This document shows, one piece after another, positions 1-7,638 of a DNA stretch of 9,204 bases. Numbering within the stretch: the stretch's first letter is position 1; every line of letters begins with the position of its first letter. Below the pieces are notes generated by a model. It ran no database searches, was not told the DNA's origin, and saw nothing but the letters and a program-made list of their open reading frames with translations. Source of the DNA: Mobilitalea sp. (GTDB lineage: Bacteria > Bacillota_A > Clostridia > Lachnospirales > Lachnospiraceae). Made by a program: the position numbers and the translations under genes. The stretch is from NCBI GenBank assembly GCA_029974875.1, contig JARKQP010000656.1, forward strand, positions 1 to 9,204. Direction: 5' to 3'.

Positions 1-643
1 GCTTTTCTTTGGTTGCCGTAATATGGATGCTCACCATATGACTCTTTTCCACGACCTCCTCCATAGAAACCATTTTTACTGCGTATTTCGCTGCCTCTTC
101 CAAATCTGGATATAGGTCAAAGGCAATGATACCGCATTCAAAGGCTGCCAGTTTTTTTGCCACTAACCTTGCAATTGCGCCAAAGCCCATTAATCCTATG
201 GTTTTCCCTTTGATTTCACTGCCGATATATCTTGGCCATTTTCCCTGCTCCACCTGTTTATGTAAAGGTAACACACCTCTTAGTATATCAATGATAAATG
301 CCACTGTCAATTCAGCTACGGCATTTGAATTCTGCCCAGGTGCATTGAGCACTTTAATTCCATATTTTTTTGCAGCCCTGCCATCTATGTTATCAACACC
401 GACACCGAATTTAGCTACCGCTTTCAGCTTGGGTGCAATTTTGAAAACTTCTTCATCATAAAGATCCATGCCAATCAAGGCGGCATCAATATCACCAATA
501 ATCCCTTTCAATTCCTCATAGGAATATGCCGGAAAGGGACGGTTGGGGTCAAAGATGACCTCATGCCCATGCTGTTCAAATAATTCATAGGCTTCCTTAC
601 ATAATGTATTAAAATGTGAAGCTGATACTAATATTTTACCCAT
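1..643 (-). CDS. D-2-hydroxyacid dehydrogenase (phosphoglycerate dehydrogenase-like), 3' end outside window
   Basis: NAD-dependent oxidoreductase that interconverts a 2-keto acid and a D-2-hydroxy acid in the cytoplasm. Only the first 214 residues are in the window; family members are usually about 310-340 aa, so the catalytic Glu and His of the C-terminal part are not visible. Visible marks are the family stretch KFGVGVDNID (residues 78-87), the hinge motif NAPGQNSNAVAEL (100-112), the Rossmann dinucleotide loop GFGAIA (153-158, a GxGxxA form) and Asp176 at the end of the next strand, which suits NAD rather than NADP. The ATG at 641-643 is preceded by GGAAGGA at 10 bases spacing. It is the last visible gene of the operon, 34 bases after the aldolase. 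It resembles SerA, but the setting points to a catabolic keto or hydroxy acid rather than serine synthesis (inference). The family is secure; the substrate is unknown. Confidence 0.9.
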   Translation of the reverse strand, partial: MGKILVSASHFNTLCKEAYELFEQHGHEVIFDPNRPFPAYSYEELKGIIGDIDAALIGMDLYDEEVFKIAPKLKAVAKFGVGVDNIDGRAAKKYGIKVLNAPGQNSNAVAELTVAFIIDILRGVLPLHKQVEQGKWPRYIGSEIKGKTIGLMGFGAIARLVAKKLAAFECGIIAFDLYPDLEEAAKYAVKMVSMEEVVEKSHMVSIHITATKEK

Positions 644-677
644 ATGTTACTCATCCTTCCTTTAAAAAATGCCAGGA

Positions 678-1586
678 TTACTTCACTATTACTTTTTTAT
701 AATCCAATCGCTTCATTTCTGCCAAAAGAGCTTGTTCCTGTTCCTGCGTAAGATTTTCCATGGGCCGTCTCATATTGGAGGTAGCAATGACACCCTCCTC
801 CTTCAAAATCACCTTGTAAGCCGCAATATTATTAACCGCACACATAACCGAATTCAGCACATTAGTACGGCGCTGGTACTTCGTTGCAAGATCAAAATCC
901 TTTTTCTGGACCGCATCCCAGATCGCTGCATAATGTTCCCTGATAACCATTGCATTACCCGACACCACACCCTCACCGCCAACAGCGCATAAGGCTTCAA
1001 AAAGATGGTCAGGCCCTACTAAAACACTGAAGTTTTCATTATTTACCAGCATGAATTGCTGTAATTTTGTAAAGTCAGGATAACTATATTTAATACCCAG
1101 CACATTGCTGCACTGTCTTGCAACCTCTTCACAAACTTCTACATTAACGTCATTGACAGCATTCTGCGGTATTGAATACAGATAAACCGGAAAATCCTTG
1201 GAAACACTGTTGGCTACTGCAACATAAAAATCTACTAATCCCTGGTCACTCAGTTTATAAAACACCGGTGTAACCACCCCGATACCATCGGCACCAATTG
1301 CCTGCGCATGCTGGGCTAATTCAATCGTATCCTTTAAGTTCCAGGCGCCCACATGGATAAATACCGGCACCCGGCCCGCTGCCTGTTCTACGGTTATCTC
1401 TGCAATTAATTTTCTTTCCTCCAGGGTCAGATACATCATCTCACCGGTTGTTCCGCAGGGATACAAGCATTGTAATCCACCATGAACCACATGATCTACC
1501 AGGCGTTTTAAAGATTCCACATCAATGGTATCTTCCTCTGTAAGCGGTGTAACAATAGGTACTACCGTCCCATATAATTTTTTCAT
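678..1586 (-). CDS. DapA/NanA-family Schiff-base aldolase (class I, TIM barrel)
   Basis: 302 aa, the normal length for the dihydrodipicolinate synthase / N-acetylneuraminate lyase superfamily. These enzymes form a lysine Schiff base with pyruvate or another 2-keto acid and make or break a C-C bond. Visible marks are GTTGE (residues 45-49, carboxylate-binding loop), Tyr137 in LYSIP (catalytic tyrosine), Lys166 in GIKYS (Schiff-base lysine) and the late barrel motif GVVSGNAM (207-213). Asn142 stands where DHDPS has the Arg that binds aspartate semialdehyde (E. coli Arg138), and Phe109 stands where DHDPS has Tyr107. A role in lysine synthesis is therefore unlikely; a sugar-acid aldolase or dehydratase such as a 2-keto-3-deoxy acid or sialic acid type fits better (inference). 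The ATG is preceded by AAAGGAGA at about 7 bases. It lies 46 bases after the permease gene, in the transporter operon. Confidence 0.9.
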   Translation of the reverse strand: MKKLYGTVVPIVTPLTEEDTIDVESLKRLVDHVVHGGLQCLYPCGTTGEMMYLTLEERKLIAEITVEQAAGRVPVFIHVGAWNLKDTIELAQHAQAIGADGIGVVTPVFYKLSDQGLVDFYVAVANSVSKDFPVYLYSIPQNAVNDVNVEVCEEVARQCSNVLGIKYSYPDFTKLQQFMLVNNENFSVLVGPDHLFEALCAVGGEGVVSGNAMVIREHYAAIWDAVQKKDFDLATKYQRRTNVLNSVMCAVNNIAAYKVILKEEGVIATSNMRRPMENLTQEQEQALLAEMKRLDYKKVIVK

Positions 1587-1632
1587 CTTAATTCTCCTTT
1601 ATGTAAATTTATAAATTCTGCCTATATTATTT

Positions 1633-2580
1633 TCAGACCTTTTTTGCCCTGCGGACCGATACAATGACTGACACCAGTACAATTAGCCCATAAGCCATCT
1701 TCTGTACTCCAAAGGGAAGATTCAAGGCCACCAGGATTCCAAGTAAAATGGTGATCGTCAAGGAGCCCGCTACTGTTCCAAGATAGTTACCATTGCCTCC
1801 AAGCAAGGAAGTCCCTCCGATCGCAACTGCCGCGATGGACTGGAATTGGTAGATATCTCCCATGGACAGATAGTAAGAGCCCACCTTACCAACCATCAGC
1901 ATCCCAGCCAGGCCAGCCGTTAGCCCGCTGATTGCATACGCCAGTACAATGCTCTTCTTTACCTTGATGCCGGAATAATTTGCTACTACCGGATTATTGC
2001 CAATGGCAAACAGCTTACGGCCAAACTTCATCTTAAAGAGCATCAGCGTGATGATAACAGTTGCCGCAATCCAAACAATTACCAGATACGGAATTCCAAA
2101 GATTGAATTCTGCCCGACAGCAATCAGGAATTCTGATGCCCCCTGCCCCGGTCTTCCCTGGGTAATTGCCACTAAGGTCCCCTGTAGGATAATATTCATG
2201 CCAAGCGTCATGACGATGGCCGGAATTCTAAGGTAGGCAATACAAAAGCCATTCACTGCCCCCAATGAAAATGTAATGAAAAGCATGAAGGGAATTGCCC
2301 AAATCAAGCTGCCATTGTTCGAATCAATAAAATTTGTCACAAGGTACGCCGCAATTGTCATCATCCATGCGACAGACAGATCAATACCTCCGGTAATAAT
2401 AACTAAGGTTTGCCCAATCGCTACAATACCAATTAACGCTGATTCTATAAAGATTGTCCTGATATGGGCCACACTGGCAAATCCCGGTGTATGCACGGAG
2501 AAGGCACCGAACAGAACAAATGCTATGATATAACAAAAAAATACGGATTGATGTCTCTTAAATACGCTCACGATATCCAT
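1633..2580 (-). CDS. Sugar ABC transporter permease (RbsC type), second permease of the pair
   Basis: 315-aa integral membrane protein of the BPD_transp_2 family (RbsC/XylH/MglC-like), one half of the channel of a sugar importer. About nine to ten hydrophobic segments can be seen, for example around residues 12-29, 47-63, 93-115, 162-183, 211-231, 267-287 and 296-309. Family signatures are GQTLVIITGGIDLSV (56-70), the cytoplasmic coupling loop IGNNPVVANYSGI (193-205) and AVAIGGTSLLGG (251-262). Its ATG overlaps the stop codon of the upstream permease by one base (TAATG), and an AAAGGAG site lies inside the upstream gene's last codons, so the two are probably translationally coupled. The two permeases are clearly different in sequence, which suggests a heterodimeric channel. 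The ligand is not inferable from this protein. Confidence 0.93.
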   Translation of the reverse strand: MDIVSVFKRHQSVFFCYIIAFVLFGAFSVHTPGFASVAHIRTIFIESALIGIVAIGQTLVIITGGIDLSVAWMMTIAAYLVTNFIDSNNGSLIWAIPFMLFITFSLGAVNGFCIAYLRIPAIVMTLGMNIILQGTLVAITQGRPGQGASEFLIAVGQNSIFGIPYLVIVWIAATVIITLMLFKMKFGRKLFAIGNNPVVANYSGIKVKKSIVLAYAISGLTAGLAGMLMVGKVGSYYLSMGDIYQFQSIAAVAIGGTSLLGGNGNYLGTVAGSLTITILLGILVALNLPFGVQKMAYGLIVLVSVIVSVRRAKKV

Positions 2581-3551
2581 TACTGCGTAATCTCCTTTCT
2601 CTCCTGCACAATTTCTGAAATTGTGGAAAATAATACAGCCACAATCAACAGTGTTCCCTGCAATAAGGTTGACCAGTAAGAAGAAGCTCCCGCAAACACC
2701 AGCATATCATTGATTGCTTTAAATACCAGTACGCCGATAATGGTTCCATACTGTCCGCCTATACCGCCGGTCAGAAGGGTTCCGCCAATCACAACCGCAG
2801 CGATGGCCTGGTTAAAGAAGCTGTCTCCTGCTGTCGGGGATCCTGTCGCCGTAATTGCCACTCTATATAAGCCGCATAATGCAGCAAAGACACCGGAAGC
2901 AGCATAGGCAAATAAATTCACCTTCAGCACATTAATTCCATTTAAAGAAGCGGCATGGGCATTATTGCCGACTGCATACAATGAGATTCCCAGCCTGGTT
3001 TTCCGGAACCAGGTCCATAAAATCAATGTGATAATGATGATCAGCAATGCTATGGAGAATTTTCCGCCGATCCGGTAGGACAATGCATTGGTAAAGGTCT
3101 CAGGCGGGGTACCGCCGTCCTTTGGCAGGATTAAATAAGCAATGCCGCTGCAGATATACCAGGTGGAAAATGTTACGATAAAGGGCTGGACCTTGAACTT
3201 ATGTATCACATAACCGTTAAACAAGCCGATGCAAAGCCCGATTCCGATGCTTACCAGACTGATGAAGCATATGGAAAACAGGTTATCCTTCATATAAACT
3301 GCCGAAAAGCTGCTTATGATGCTAATAACTCCTGCGATAGACAAGTCAATTCCGCCGATCAGCAATACAAAGGTTTCTCCAATTGATGCAAACAGGAGCG
3401 TAATAGCAGATTCCGCTTTCAGGCTGGTCCAGCTTAGGCTCAACGTATTTGGCTGCAAATAGACCGTGACAGCCTGAACAATGATAAAGAGAATAATTGC
3501 TACTTTCGCAGGTGATTTCCAAAATCCAGATTGTTTTATTTTATTTATCAT
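2580..3551 (-). CDS. Sugar ABC transporter permease (RbsC type), first permease of the pair
   Basis: 323-aa membrane protein of the same BPD_transp_2 family. It begins with a short basic N-terminus, then a membrane segment at about residues 16-32. Signatures are GETFVLLIGGIDLSI (58-72), the coupling loop VGNNAHAASLNGI (194-206) that should contact the ATPase, and AAVVIGGTLLTGGIGGQYG (251-269). Other hydrophobic stretches lie near 48-66, 92-113, 123-142, 166-181, 212-230, 268-285 and 295-309. The ATG at 3549-3551 is preceded by GGGGAGG at about 5 bases, placed in the 14-base gap after the ATPase gene. Its stop overlaps the start of the next permease. It most likely assembles with that permease, the double ATPase and the lipoprotein into one importer. 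Confidence 0.93.
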   Translation of the reverse strand: MINKIKQSGFWKSPAKVAIILFIIVQAVTVYLQPNTLSLSWTSLKAESAITLLFASIGETFVLLIGGIDLSIAGVISIISSFSAVYMKDNLFSICFISLVSIGIGLCIGLFNGYVIHKFKVQPFIVTFSTWYICSGIAYLILPKDGGTPPETFTNALSYRIGGKFSIALLIIIITLILWTWFRKTRLGISLYAVGNNAHAASLNGINVLKVNLFAYAASGVFAALCGLYRVAITATGSPTAGDSFFNQAIAAVVIGGTLLTGGIGGQYGTIIGVLVFKAINDMLVFAGASSYWSTLLQGTLLIVAVLFSTISEIVQERKEITQ

Positions 3552-3565
3552 GTCAACCTCCCCTG

Positions 3566-5062
3566 TTAAATTGCTTCTTCGCCAACAGAAATACGGATAA
3601 TATTTTCTCTGGAAACTAGTTCCCTATCGATACGCCCTGCAATTTTTCCATTGTTCATAATGATTACGCTATTACATACATTCATTAACTCCTCTGTGTC
3701 CGTAGAATAGAACAATATTCCTTTTCCTTCTTTGGCAAACTGCTTCACCATATTAAACATCTCCCTTTTAGTGCCCACATCAACGCCCCGGGTAATGTCA
3801 TACATAAGAATAATATCCGGCTCAGTTGCCAGCTCCTTTGCCAATACTACTTTTTGCTGGTTGCCACCACTCAGGGTTCCTACTAAAGTCTCCGGGGATT
3901 CCGCTTTGACTGACAGCGCTTTCATTCCCTGGTTTACAATCTCCTTCTCTTTCTTCCTTGACAGGAAAAGTCCATTGCAGATCTTATCCAGACTGGCGAG
4001 AACAATATTCTCACGGACGCTTTGCTTCAATACGACTCCCTGCAGTCCGCGCTCTTCCGGAATCAGTGCCAGGCCTTCCCTCATTGCTATGGACGTATTA
4101 TGTAATTTTACTGTCCGCTTCCTGACCTCTATTTTTCCTGTATAGGGCAACAAACCGAATAGGCATTTAAAAAGCTCTGACTGTCCCTGGCCTGCCAGCC
4201 CTCCAACACCAAGGATTTCTCCTGCCCTGATATCCAGGTCGATGTTTTTCAGGCGGTGGCCGCTCCTTACATTTTTCATAGAGACCAGCACTTCGTCCTC
4301 TTTGGTGAAATCCTCTTTCACCGGATAGTAGCCTCCAATTTCACGGCCAAGCATTAATGACACCAGCTGGTCCGGATCCGCTTCCTCCATCCCAAGGTCA
4401 GCAACATCCGTTCCCCCACGGTAAACAATAACTTTATTACATAAGGATTTGATCTCATCCAAACGGTGGGAGATAAAGATAATAACCTTCTTCTCTTCGG
4501 ACAATCTTTTAATAATATTTATCAACCAATTTGCATTCTTTTCCGACAAAGCGGAGGTTGCCTCGTCAAATATCATGATGTCCCCATCACGGTTTAGCGC
4601 TTTTAAAATCTCCAAAACCTGTTTTTGTGAAAGGGAAAGCTTTTTGACCTTAAGCTTTGGATCCAGCAGGTCGACCTCATATTTTTGGAATAATTCCACA
4701 GTTTTCTTTTCCAATGCCTTATAATTCACACGCTTTATTTTATCTGTATCATAAAATCCCAAAAAAAGATTTTCTGCCACGGTCAATTCCGGCACTAAGC
4801 TCAATTCCTGATACACCGCGCATATCTTTTGTTCTATCGCATTTTTTGTGCTTGTTATATTCAGCTTCCTTCCCTCAAAATAAATCTCTCCGGAATCCGC
4901 CTTATACTCCCCGCATAAAACTTTTATTAATGTACTTTTTCCTGCACCATTCTCTCCAAGTAATGCTACAATATCTCCCCTGTCCGCATTAAAATTAGCA
5001 TTATCCAGCGCCTTAACTCCCGGGAAGGTCTTGCATATATTTTTCATTTCAAAGTCTGGCAT
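3566..5062 (-). CDS. Sugar ABC transporter ATP-binding protein with two NBDs (RbsA/MglA type)
   Basis: 498 aa, the usual length for RbsA-type ATPases with two fused nucleotide-binding domains; it powers import through the two permeases at the inner face of the membrane. The N-terminal domain has Walker A GENGAGKS (residues 36-43), a Q-loop Gln85, the weak signature LSLSQ (142-146), Walker B IMIFDEAT (162-169) and His199. The C-terminal domain has the degenerate P-loop GLAGQGQSE (288-296, no Lys), a strong signature LSGGNQQK (397-404) and TRGVDVG (424-430). A weak N-terminal signature and a degenerate second P-loop are usual in this family. The second Walker B is odd: ILMYDIT (418-424), with Tyr421 for the usual Asp, Asp422 for Glu and Ile423 for Pro. 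The N-terminal half carries the canonical Walker A and B residues. The start follows AAAGGAA at 6 bases. It lies 105 bases after the binding-protein gene and 14 before the permease. Confidence 0.95.
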   Translation of the reverse strand: MPDFEMKNICKTFPGVKALDNANFNADRGDIVALLGENGAGKSTLIKVLCGEYKADSGEIYFEGRKLNITSTKNAIEQKICAVYQELSLVPELTVAENLFLGFYDTDKIKRVNYKALEKKTVELFQKYEVDLLDPKLKVKKLSLSQKQVLEILKALNRDGDIMIFDEATSALSEKNANWLINIIKRLSEEKKVIIFISHRLDEIKSLCNKVIVYRGGTDVADLGMEEADPDQLVSLMLGREIGGYYPVKEDFTKEDEVLVSMKNVRSGHRLKNIDLDIRAGEILGVGGLAGQGQSELFKCLFGLLPYTGKIEVRKRTVKLHNTSIAMREGLALIPEERGLQGVVLKQSVRENIVLASLDKICNGLFLSRKKEKEIVNQGMKALSVKAESPETLVGTLSGGNQQKVVLAKELATEPDIILMYDITRGVDVGTKREMFNMVKQFAKEGKGILFYSTDTEELMNVCNSVIIMNNGKIAGRIDRELVSRENIIRISVGEEAI

Positions 5063-5080
5063 AGTAGTTCCTTTCTAAGC

Positions 5081-5119
5081 TGCATAGGGGCTGCGTTATA
5101 TTGCACAGCCCCGTAAGCA
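5081..5119 (-). other. mRNA hairpin between the binding-protein and ATPase genes
   Basis: A perfect 7-bp GC-rich stem, GGGGCTG (5087-5093) with CAGCCCC (5106-5112) and a 12-base loop, can be extended outward by weaker pairing (5081-5083 with 5117-5119). In the transcript it is not followed by a U-run, so it is not a good intrinsic terminator. It sits in the longest gap of the operon, directly after the solute-binding-protein gene. RNA structures in this position commonly protect the binding-protein part of the message or attenuate downstream transcription. That role is inferred here from position. Confidence 0.5.
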
Positions 5120-5167
5120 ACAACTTTTCTAAATGCTATTTGCCATCGTATCCTGTCTGTTTCCCCA

Positions 5168-6376
5168 TTATTCTCCCGTCACAACGCTCATGGGAATATC
5201 AAGGCCAAAGGTACTTGGAACTGCCGGCCAGATCAATTCTGCCGGCTGATCCCGGAAGAAGTTGACACCTTCCTGGGCTACTTCGATGGGAACATCAGAA
5301 TATTCACCCATGTCATACTCATTGGAGGTAGCGATGAATGCACAGTCAACGATTGTCTCCTCCTGCATCTGCTCACCGTCCATGATTCTGATCGCATAAT
5401 TCAGGGCAATGGCACTGAGTCCGGCAATATAAACATCAATAATACCCTGCGCATTGTTATCAACCAATGAAATCAGATTGCCATTATAACCGCCGCCGCA
5501 GCTCACCGGGATGTCTAATCCGGCCTTCTTGAAGGCATTAATAACAGATGCGCAGTACCCCTGTGTTGTAACCGCATCGACATCAGGATTTGCTGCGATA
5601 ACGCTCGCCAATGCCTGTTCGCCTTCCGATAAACCGTAATTACTCTGATAGTCAGCCACAATCTTAATGCCAGGTGCTGCTTCAAATACTGCTTTCGATG
5701 CATTGTATTCCAATTCCGCTTCTGCCGCACCCTTTAACCCCTGGTCCAGAACTACATTCCCTTGTCCGCCAATTGCCTGGATCATCCAGGTAGCCAGGAT
5801 GCTGTAAGATCTTGCACCATCGATACGGATATGCCAGCAGCTTTCATCAGATACGGAAGCCGGCTGGTCAAATACAACTACCTTAATACCTGCGTCGCAG
5901 GCACGTTTGATCGCCTGGTTTACACCGGTTTCGGATGCCGGATCAACTAGGATACAGTCATAGCCCTGCTGGGCTAAAGCATCAATGGAGGCTGCCTGGG
6001 CCTCTGCGTCATTTTCACAATTTACAATCGTTAATTCACATCTACTTGCATACGGCTCCTGGGATGCTACGTATTCTGCAATACGCTCCATCTGCTGACG
6101 CCAGTCATTCCCCATATAAGAATTGCTTAGCGCAATTTTATACTTAGGACCATCTGTTTTGATTTTAGCTGTATCATTATCACCGCTTGTCTGTGCAGGG
6201 GCTGCTGTTGCACCTGTTGTACCTGTTGCAGTTTCGCCGGCTGCTTCTTGCCCAGTAGGTGCAGCCGTTGGCCCTGTTGTTGTTTCTGTTGATCCCGTCT
6301 TTGAACTGCTGCATCCTATTAGCATGGATGCTATCAATGAAACACTCAGAATAACACTTAAAATTTTCTTTCTCAT
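5168..6376 (-). CDS. Sugar ABC transporter substrate-binding lipoprotein (Peripla_BP_4 / RbsB type)
   Basis: 402-aa lipid-anchored ligand-capture protein on the outer face of the membrane. It has a lipoprotein signal peptide: basic MRKK, a hydrophobic core, then lipobox LIGC with the acylated Cys at residue 22. A Ser/Thr/Gly/Ala/Pro-rich linker follows (about 23-72), containing TAAP twice (37-40 and 57-60). The two-lobed fold starts near residue 79 with KIALSNSYMGNDWR. Further family marks are the strand and helix CILVDPASETGVNQAI (141-156), VVVFDQ (166-171), NPDVDAVTTQG (263-273) and the strand and loop PVSCGGGYNGN (290-300). The group includes ribose, galactose, xylose, inositol and AI-2 binding proteins, so the ligand is probably a small polyhydroxy compound, but it cannot be named. 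The ATG is preceded by TAGGAGGA at about 8 bases. It is the first transporter gene, 60 bases after the M24 gene. Confidence 0.95.
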   Translation of the reverse strand: MRKKILSVILSVSLIASMLIGCSSSKTGSTETTTGPTAAPTGQEAAGETATGTTGATAAPAQTSGDNDTAKIKTDGPKYKIALSNSYMGNDWRQQMERIAEYVASQEPYASRCELTIVNCENDAEAQAASIDALAQQGYDCILVDPASETGVNQAIKRACDAGIKVVVFDQPASVSDESCWHIRIDGARSYSILATWMIQAIGGQGNVVLDQGLKGAAEAELEYNASKAVFEAAPGIKIVADYQSNYGLSEGEQALASVIAANPDVDAVTTQGYCASVINAFKKAGLDIPVSCGGGYNGNLISLVDNNAQGIIDVYIAGLSAIALNYAIRIMDGEQMQEETIVDCAFIATSNEYDMGEYSDVPIEVAQEGVNFFRDQPAELIWPAVPSTFGLDIPMSVVTGE

Positions 6377-6413
6377 CCTTTTTCCTCCTAAAAATTTAAA
6401 ATCGTTATATTGG

Positions 6414-6431
6414 TAAGCTTCCCTAAGCTTA
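6414..6431 (-). other. Small hairpin between the M24 and binding-protein genes
   Basis: TAAGCTT (6414-6420), a 4-base loop, and AAGCTTA (6425-6431) form a perfect 7-bp stem that starts six bases after the M24 stop codon. It has no U-run on the transcript side, so termination is unlikely. A TATAAC box on the minus strand just downstream (about 6405-6410) has only a poor -35 match, so an internal promoter for the transporter genes is possible but weak. The stem could mark a processing or stabilising site in front of the binding-protein message. Confidence 0.35.
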
Positions 6432-6436
6432 ATCCC

Positions 6437-7600
6437 TTATTTAATCCCCCACGGGAACCGGTTGAGTGAAACCGCACCATTCTTTGTAACATGAAGCATG
6501 CGTTCCAGCCGGACTCCTGTCTTTCCGTTCTTTCCGGTGTACATCTGGGGCTCAATACACAGCACCATGTTTTCTTCAAGGACTGAGTCCTCCACATAAG
6601 TAAATCTTGGTTTTTCATTTACGCTGCAGCCAATCTGATGCCCCTGATAGCTACAGAAGTTCAATCCATGTTTTATGTATTGTGCTTCCATAACTGCGTT
6701 AACTTCGCTGAAGCTTACTCCAACCTGGATTGCTTCCAGCCCCGCATCAAATGCATCTCTTACGGCATAAAAATATTTCTTCTGCTCCTCGTCCGGCTCA
6801 CTCCAGAATACTACGGAATTAGAGCAATCTCCCCAATATCCATTTACTCTTGGACTGATATCCATGATTGCAATGTCACCTTTTTCAACCCTTCGGTCCG
6901 CCGGCCCTAACGGATAATCACTTAGACCTGTTCTCGCTCCTGTTACCAGCTCTCCTACGAAGGGAGTTAAACAGCCTGCCGCCTTCGATACTGCATTTTG
7001 GACTTCAAACCAGATATCAAATTCAGTATAAACGCCTTCCTCTTGTGCAATTTCATATAATTTATCCTGGGCAGCATCAGCAACTCTTGCTGCTTCCTGC
7101 AACCCCCTGATGTCCTCCGGGGTTTTGATATACCTGCAATCCGCAAAAAGCTGGGAGGCATTTTCCCAGGAACATCCGGGAAAAACCTTTGTTATAATCT
7201 GCAATACGTACTGCGTTATAAAATTCGGTTCAACAGCAACTACTGGTTTCCCTTTCCCATCACCGAATTCCTCAAGTACTTTTTTTAAGGCTTCCTGATA
7301 ATTCAAATCCGCATTATTTAGCTCCAAATGAGTAAAAGACCGGTAGATAACGGTATCTGTAATTCCCGAACGGATAATTTTACTTTTATACAGATCAGAT
7401 GCAATCAGTTGTATCTTCTTTAATTTTGGACTAAGGACTGCCGTCACCATGGGTAAACCATTTGACACATCTCCCATCCACCCGGCTCCGTAAGGAACAT
7501 CAAAGCCGCTTGCGTATTTTATATTGGAGCTGTCAGTTATAACAGCAATATCAATCCCCATTTCAAGCATTTTTTTAAAAACCTTTTGTAACCCTTCCAT
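6437..7600 (-). CDS. M24-family metallohydrolase (Xaa-Pro peptidase / creatinase fold), probably not a standard peptidase
   Basis: 387 aa from the ATG at 7598-7600, chosen because AGGAGG (7607-7612) lies 6 bases before it; a longer frame would need a TTG at 7621 with no good site. The N-terminal creatinase-like domain covers about residues 1-155 and the pita-bread catalytic domain about 170-385. All five expected metal ligands are present: Asp247 and Asp258 in DISPRVNGYWGD, His321 in GHQIG, Glu350 in IEPQ and Glu366 in RLER. The three active-site histidines of E. coli proline aminopeptidase (His243, His350, His361) appear as Pro230 or its neighbour Tyr229, Ser317 and Asn328. Known M24 members outside peptide cleavage include creatinase, ectoine hydrolase DoeA and DMSP lyase DddP, so another C-N or C-X bond in an imported compound is plausible (inference). 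It is cytoplasmic, with no signal peptide, and sits 38 bases after the regulator in the operon. Confidence 0.88.
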   Translation of the reverse strand: MEGLQKVFKKMLEMGIDIAVITDSSNIKYASGFDVPYGAGWMGDVSNGLPMVTAVLSPKLKKIQLIASDLYKSKIIRSGITDTVIYRSFTHLELNNADLNYQEALKKVLEEFGDGKGKPVVAVEPNFITQYVLQIITKVFPGCSWENASQLFADCRYIKTPEDIRGLQEAARVADAAQDKLYEIAQEEGVYTEFDIWFEVQNAVSKAAGCLTPFVGELVTGARTGLSDYPLGPADRRVEKGDIAIMDISPRVNGYWGDCSNSVVFWSEPDEEQKKYFYAVRDAFDAGLEAIQVGVSFSEVNAVMEAQYIKHGLNFCSYQGHQIGCSVNEKPRFTYVEDSVLEENMVLCIEPQMYTGKNGKTGVRLERMLHVTKNGAVSLNRFPWGIK

Positions 7601-7606
7601 CGTATT

Positions 7607-7612
7607 CCTCCT
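7607..7612 (-). promoter_or_regulatory. Ribosome binding site deciding the M24 start
   Basis: A perfect AGGAGG on the minus strand sits 6 bases before the ATG at 7598-7600. It fixes the start of the M24 protein and removes seven residues that a TTG start at 7621 would add. Confidence 0.85.
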
Positions 7613-7638
7613 CTTTCCCAAAGCCGTTCCCGGTAATC

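Noticed and set aside
126..461. 111-codon plus-strand open frame opposite the dehydrogenase gene
   Set aside because: It mirrors the D-2-hydroxyacid dehydrogenase coding strand, which carries clear family motifs; this is a shadow frame.
678..1586. Lysine-biosynthesis DapA
   Set aside because: The DHDPS Arg138 position is Asn and the Tyr107 position is Phe, and the gene sits in a transporter operon without lysine genes.
3732..4145. 137-codon plus-strand open frame opposite the ATPase gene
   Set aside because: It lies fully antisense to a strongly supported double-domain ATPase and its translation has no recognisable domain.
5087..5112. GC-rich hairpin read as a terminator after the binding-protein gene
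   Set aside because: The transcript side continues without a U-run, and the remaining transporter genes follow directly with no convincing new promoter.
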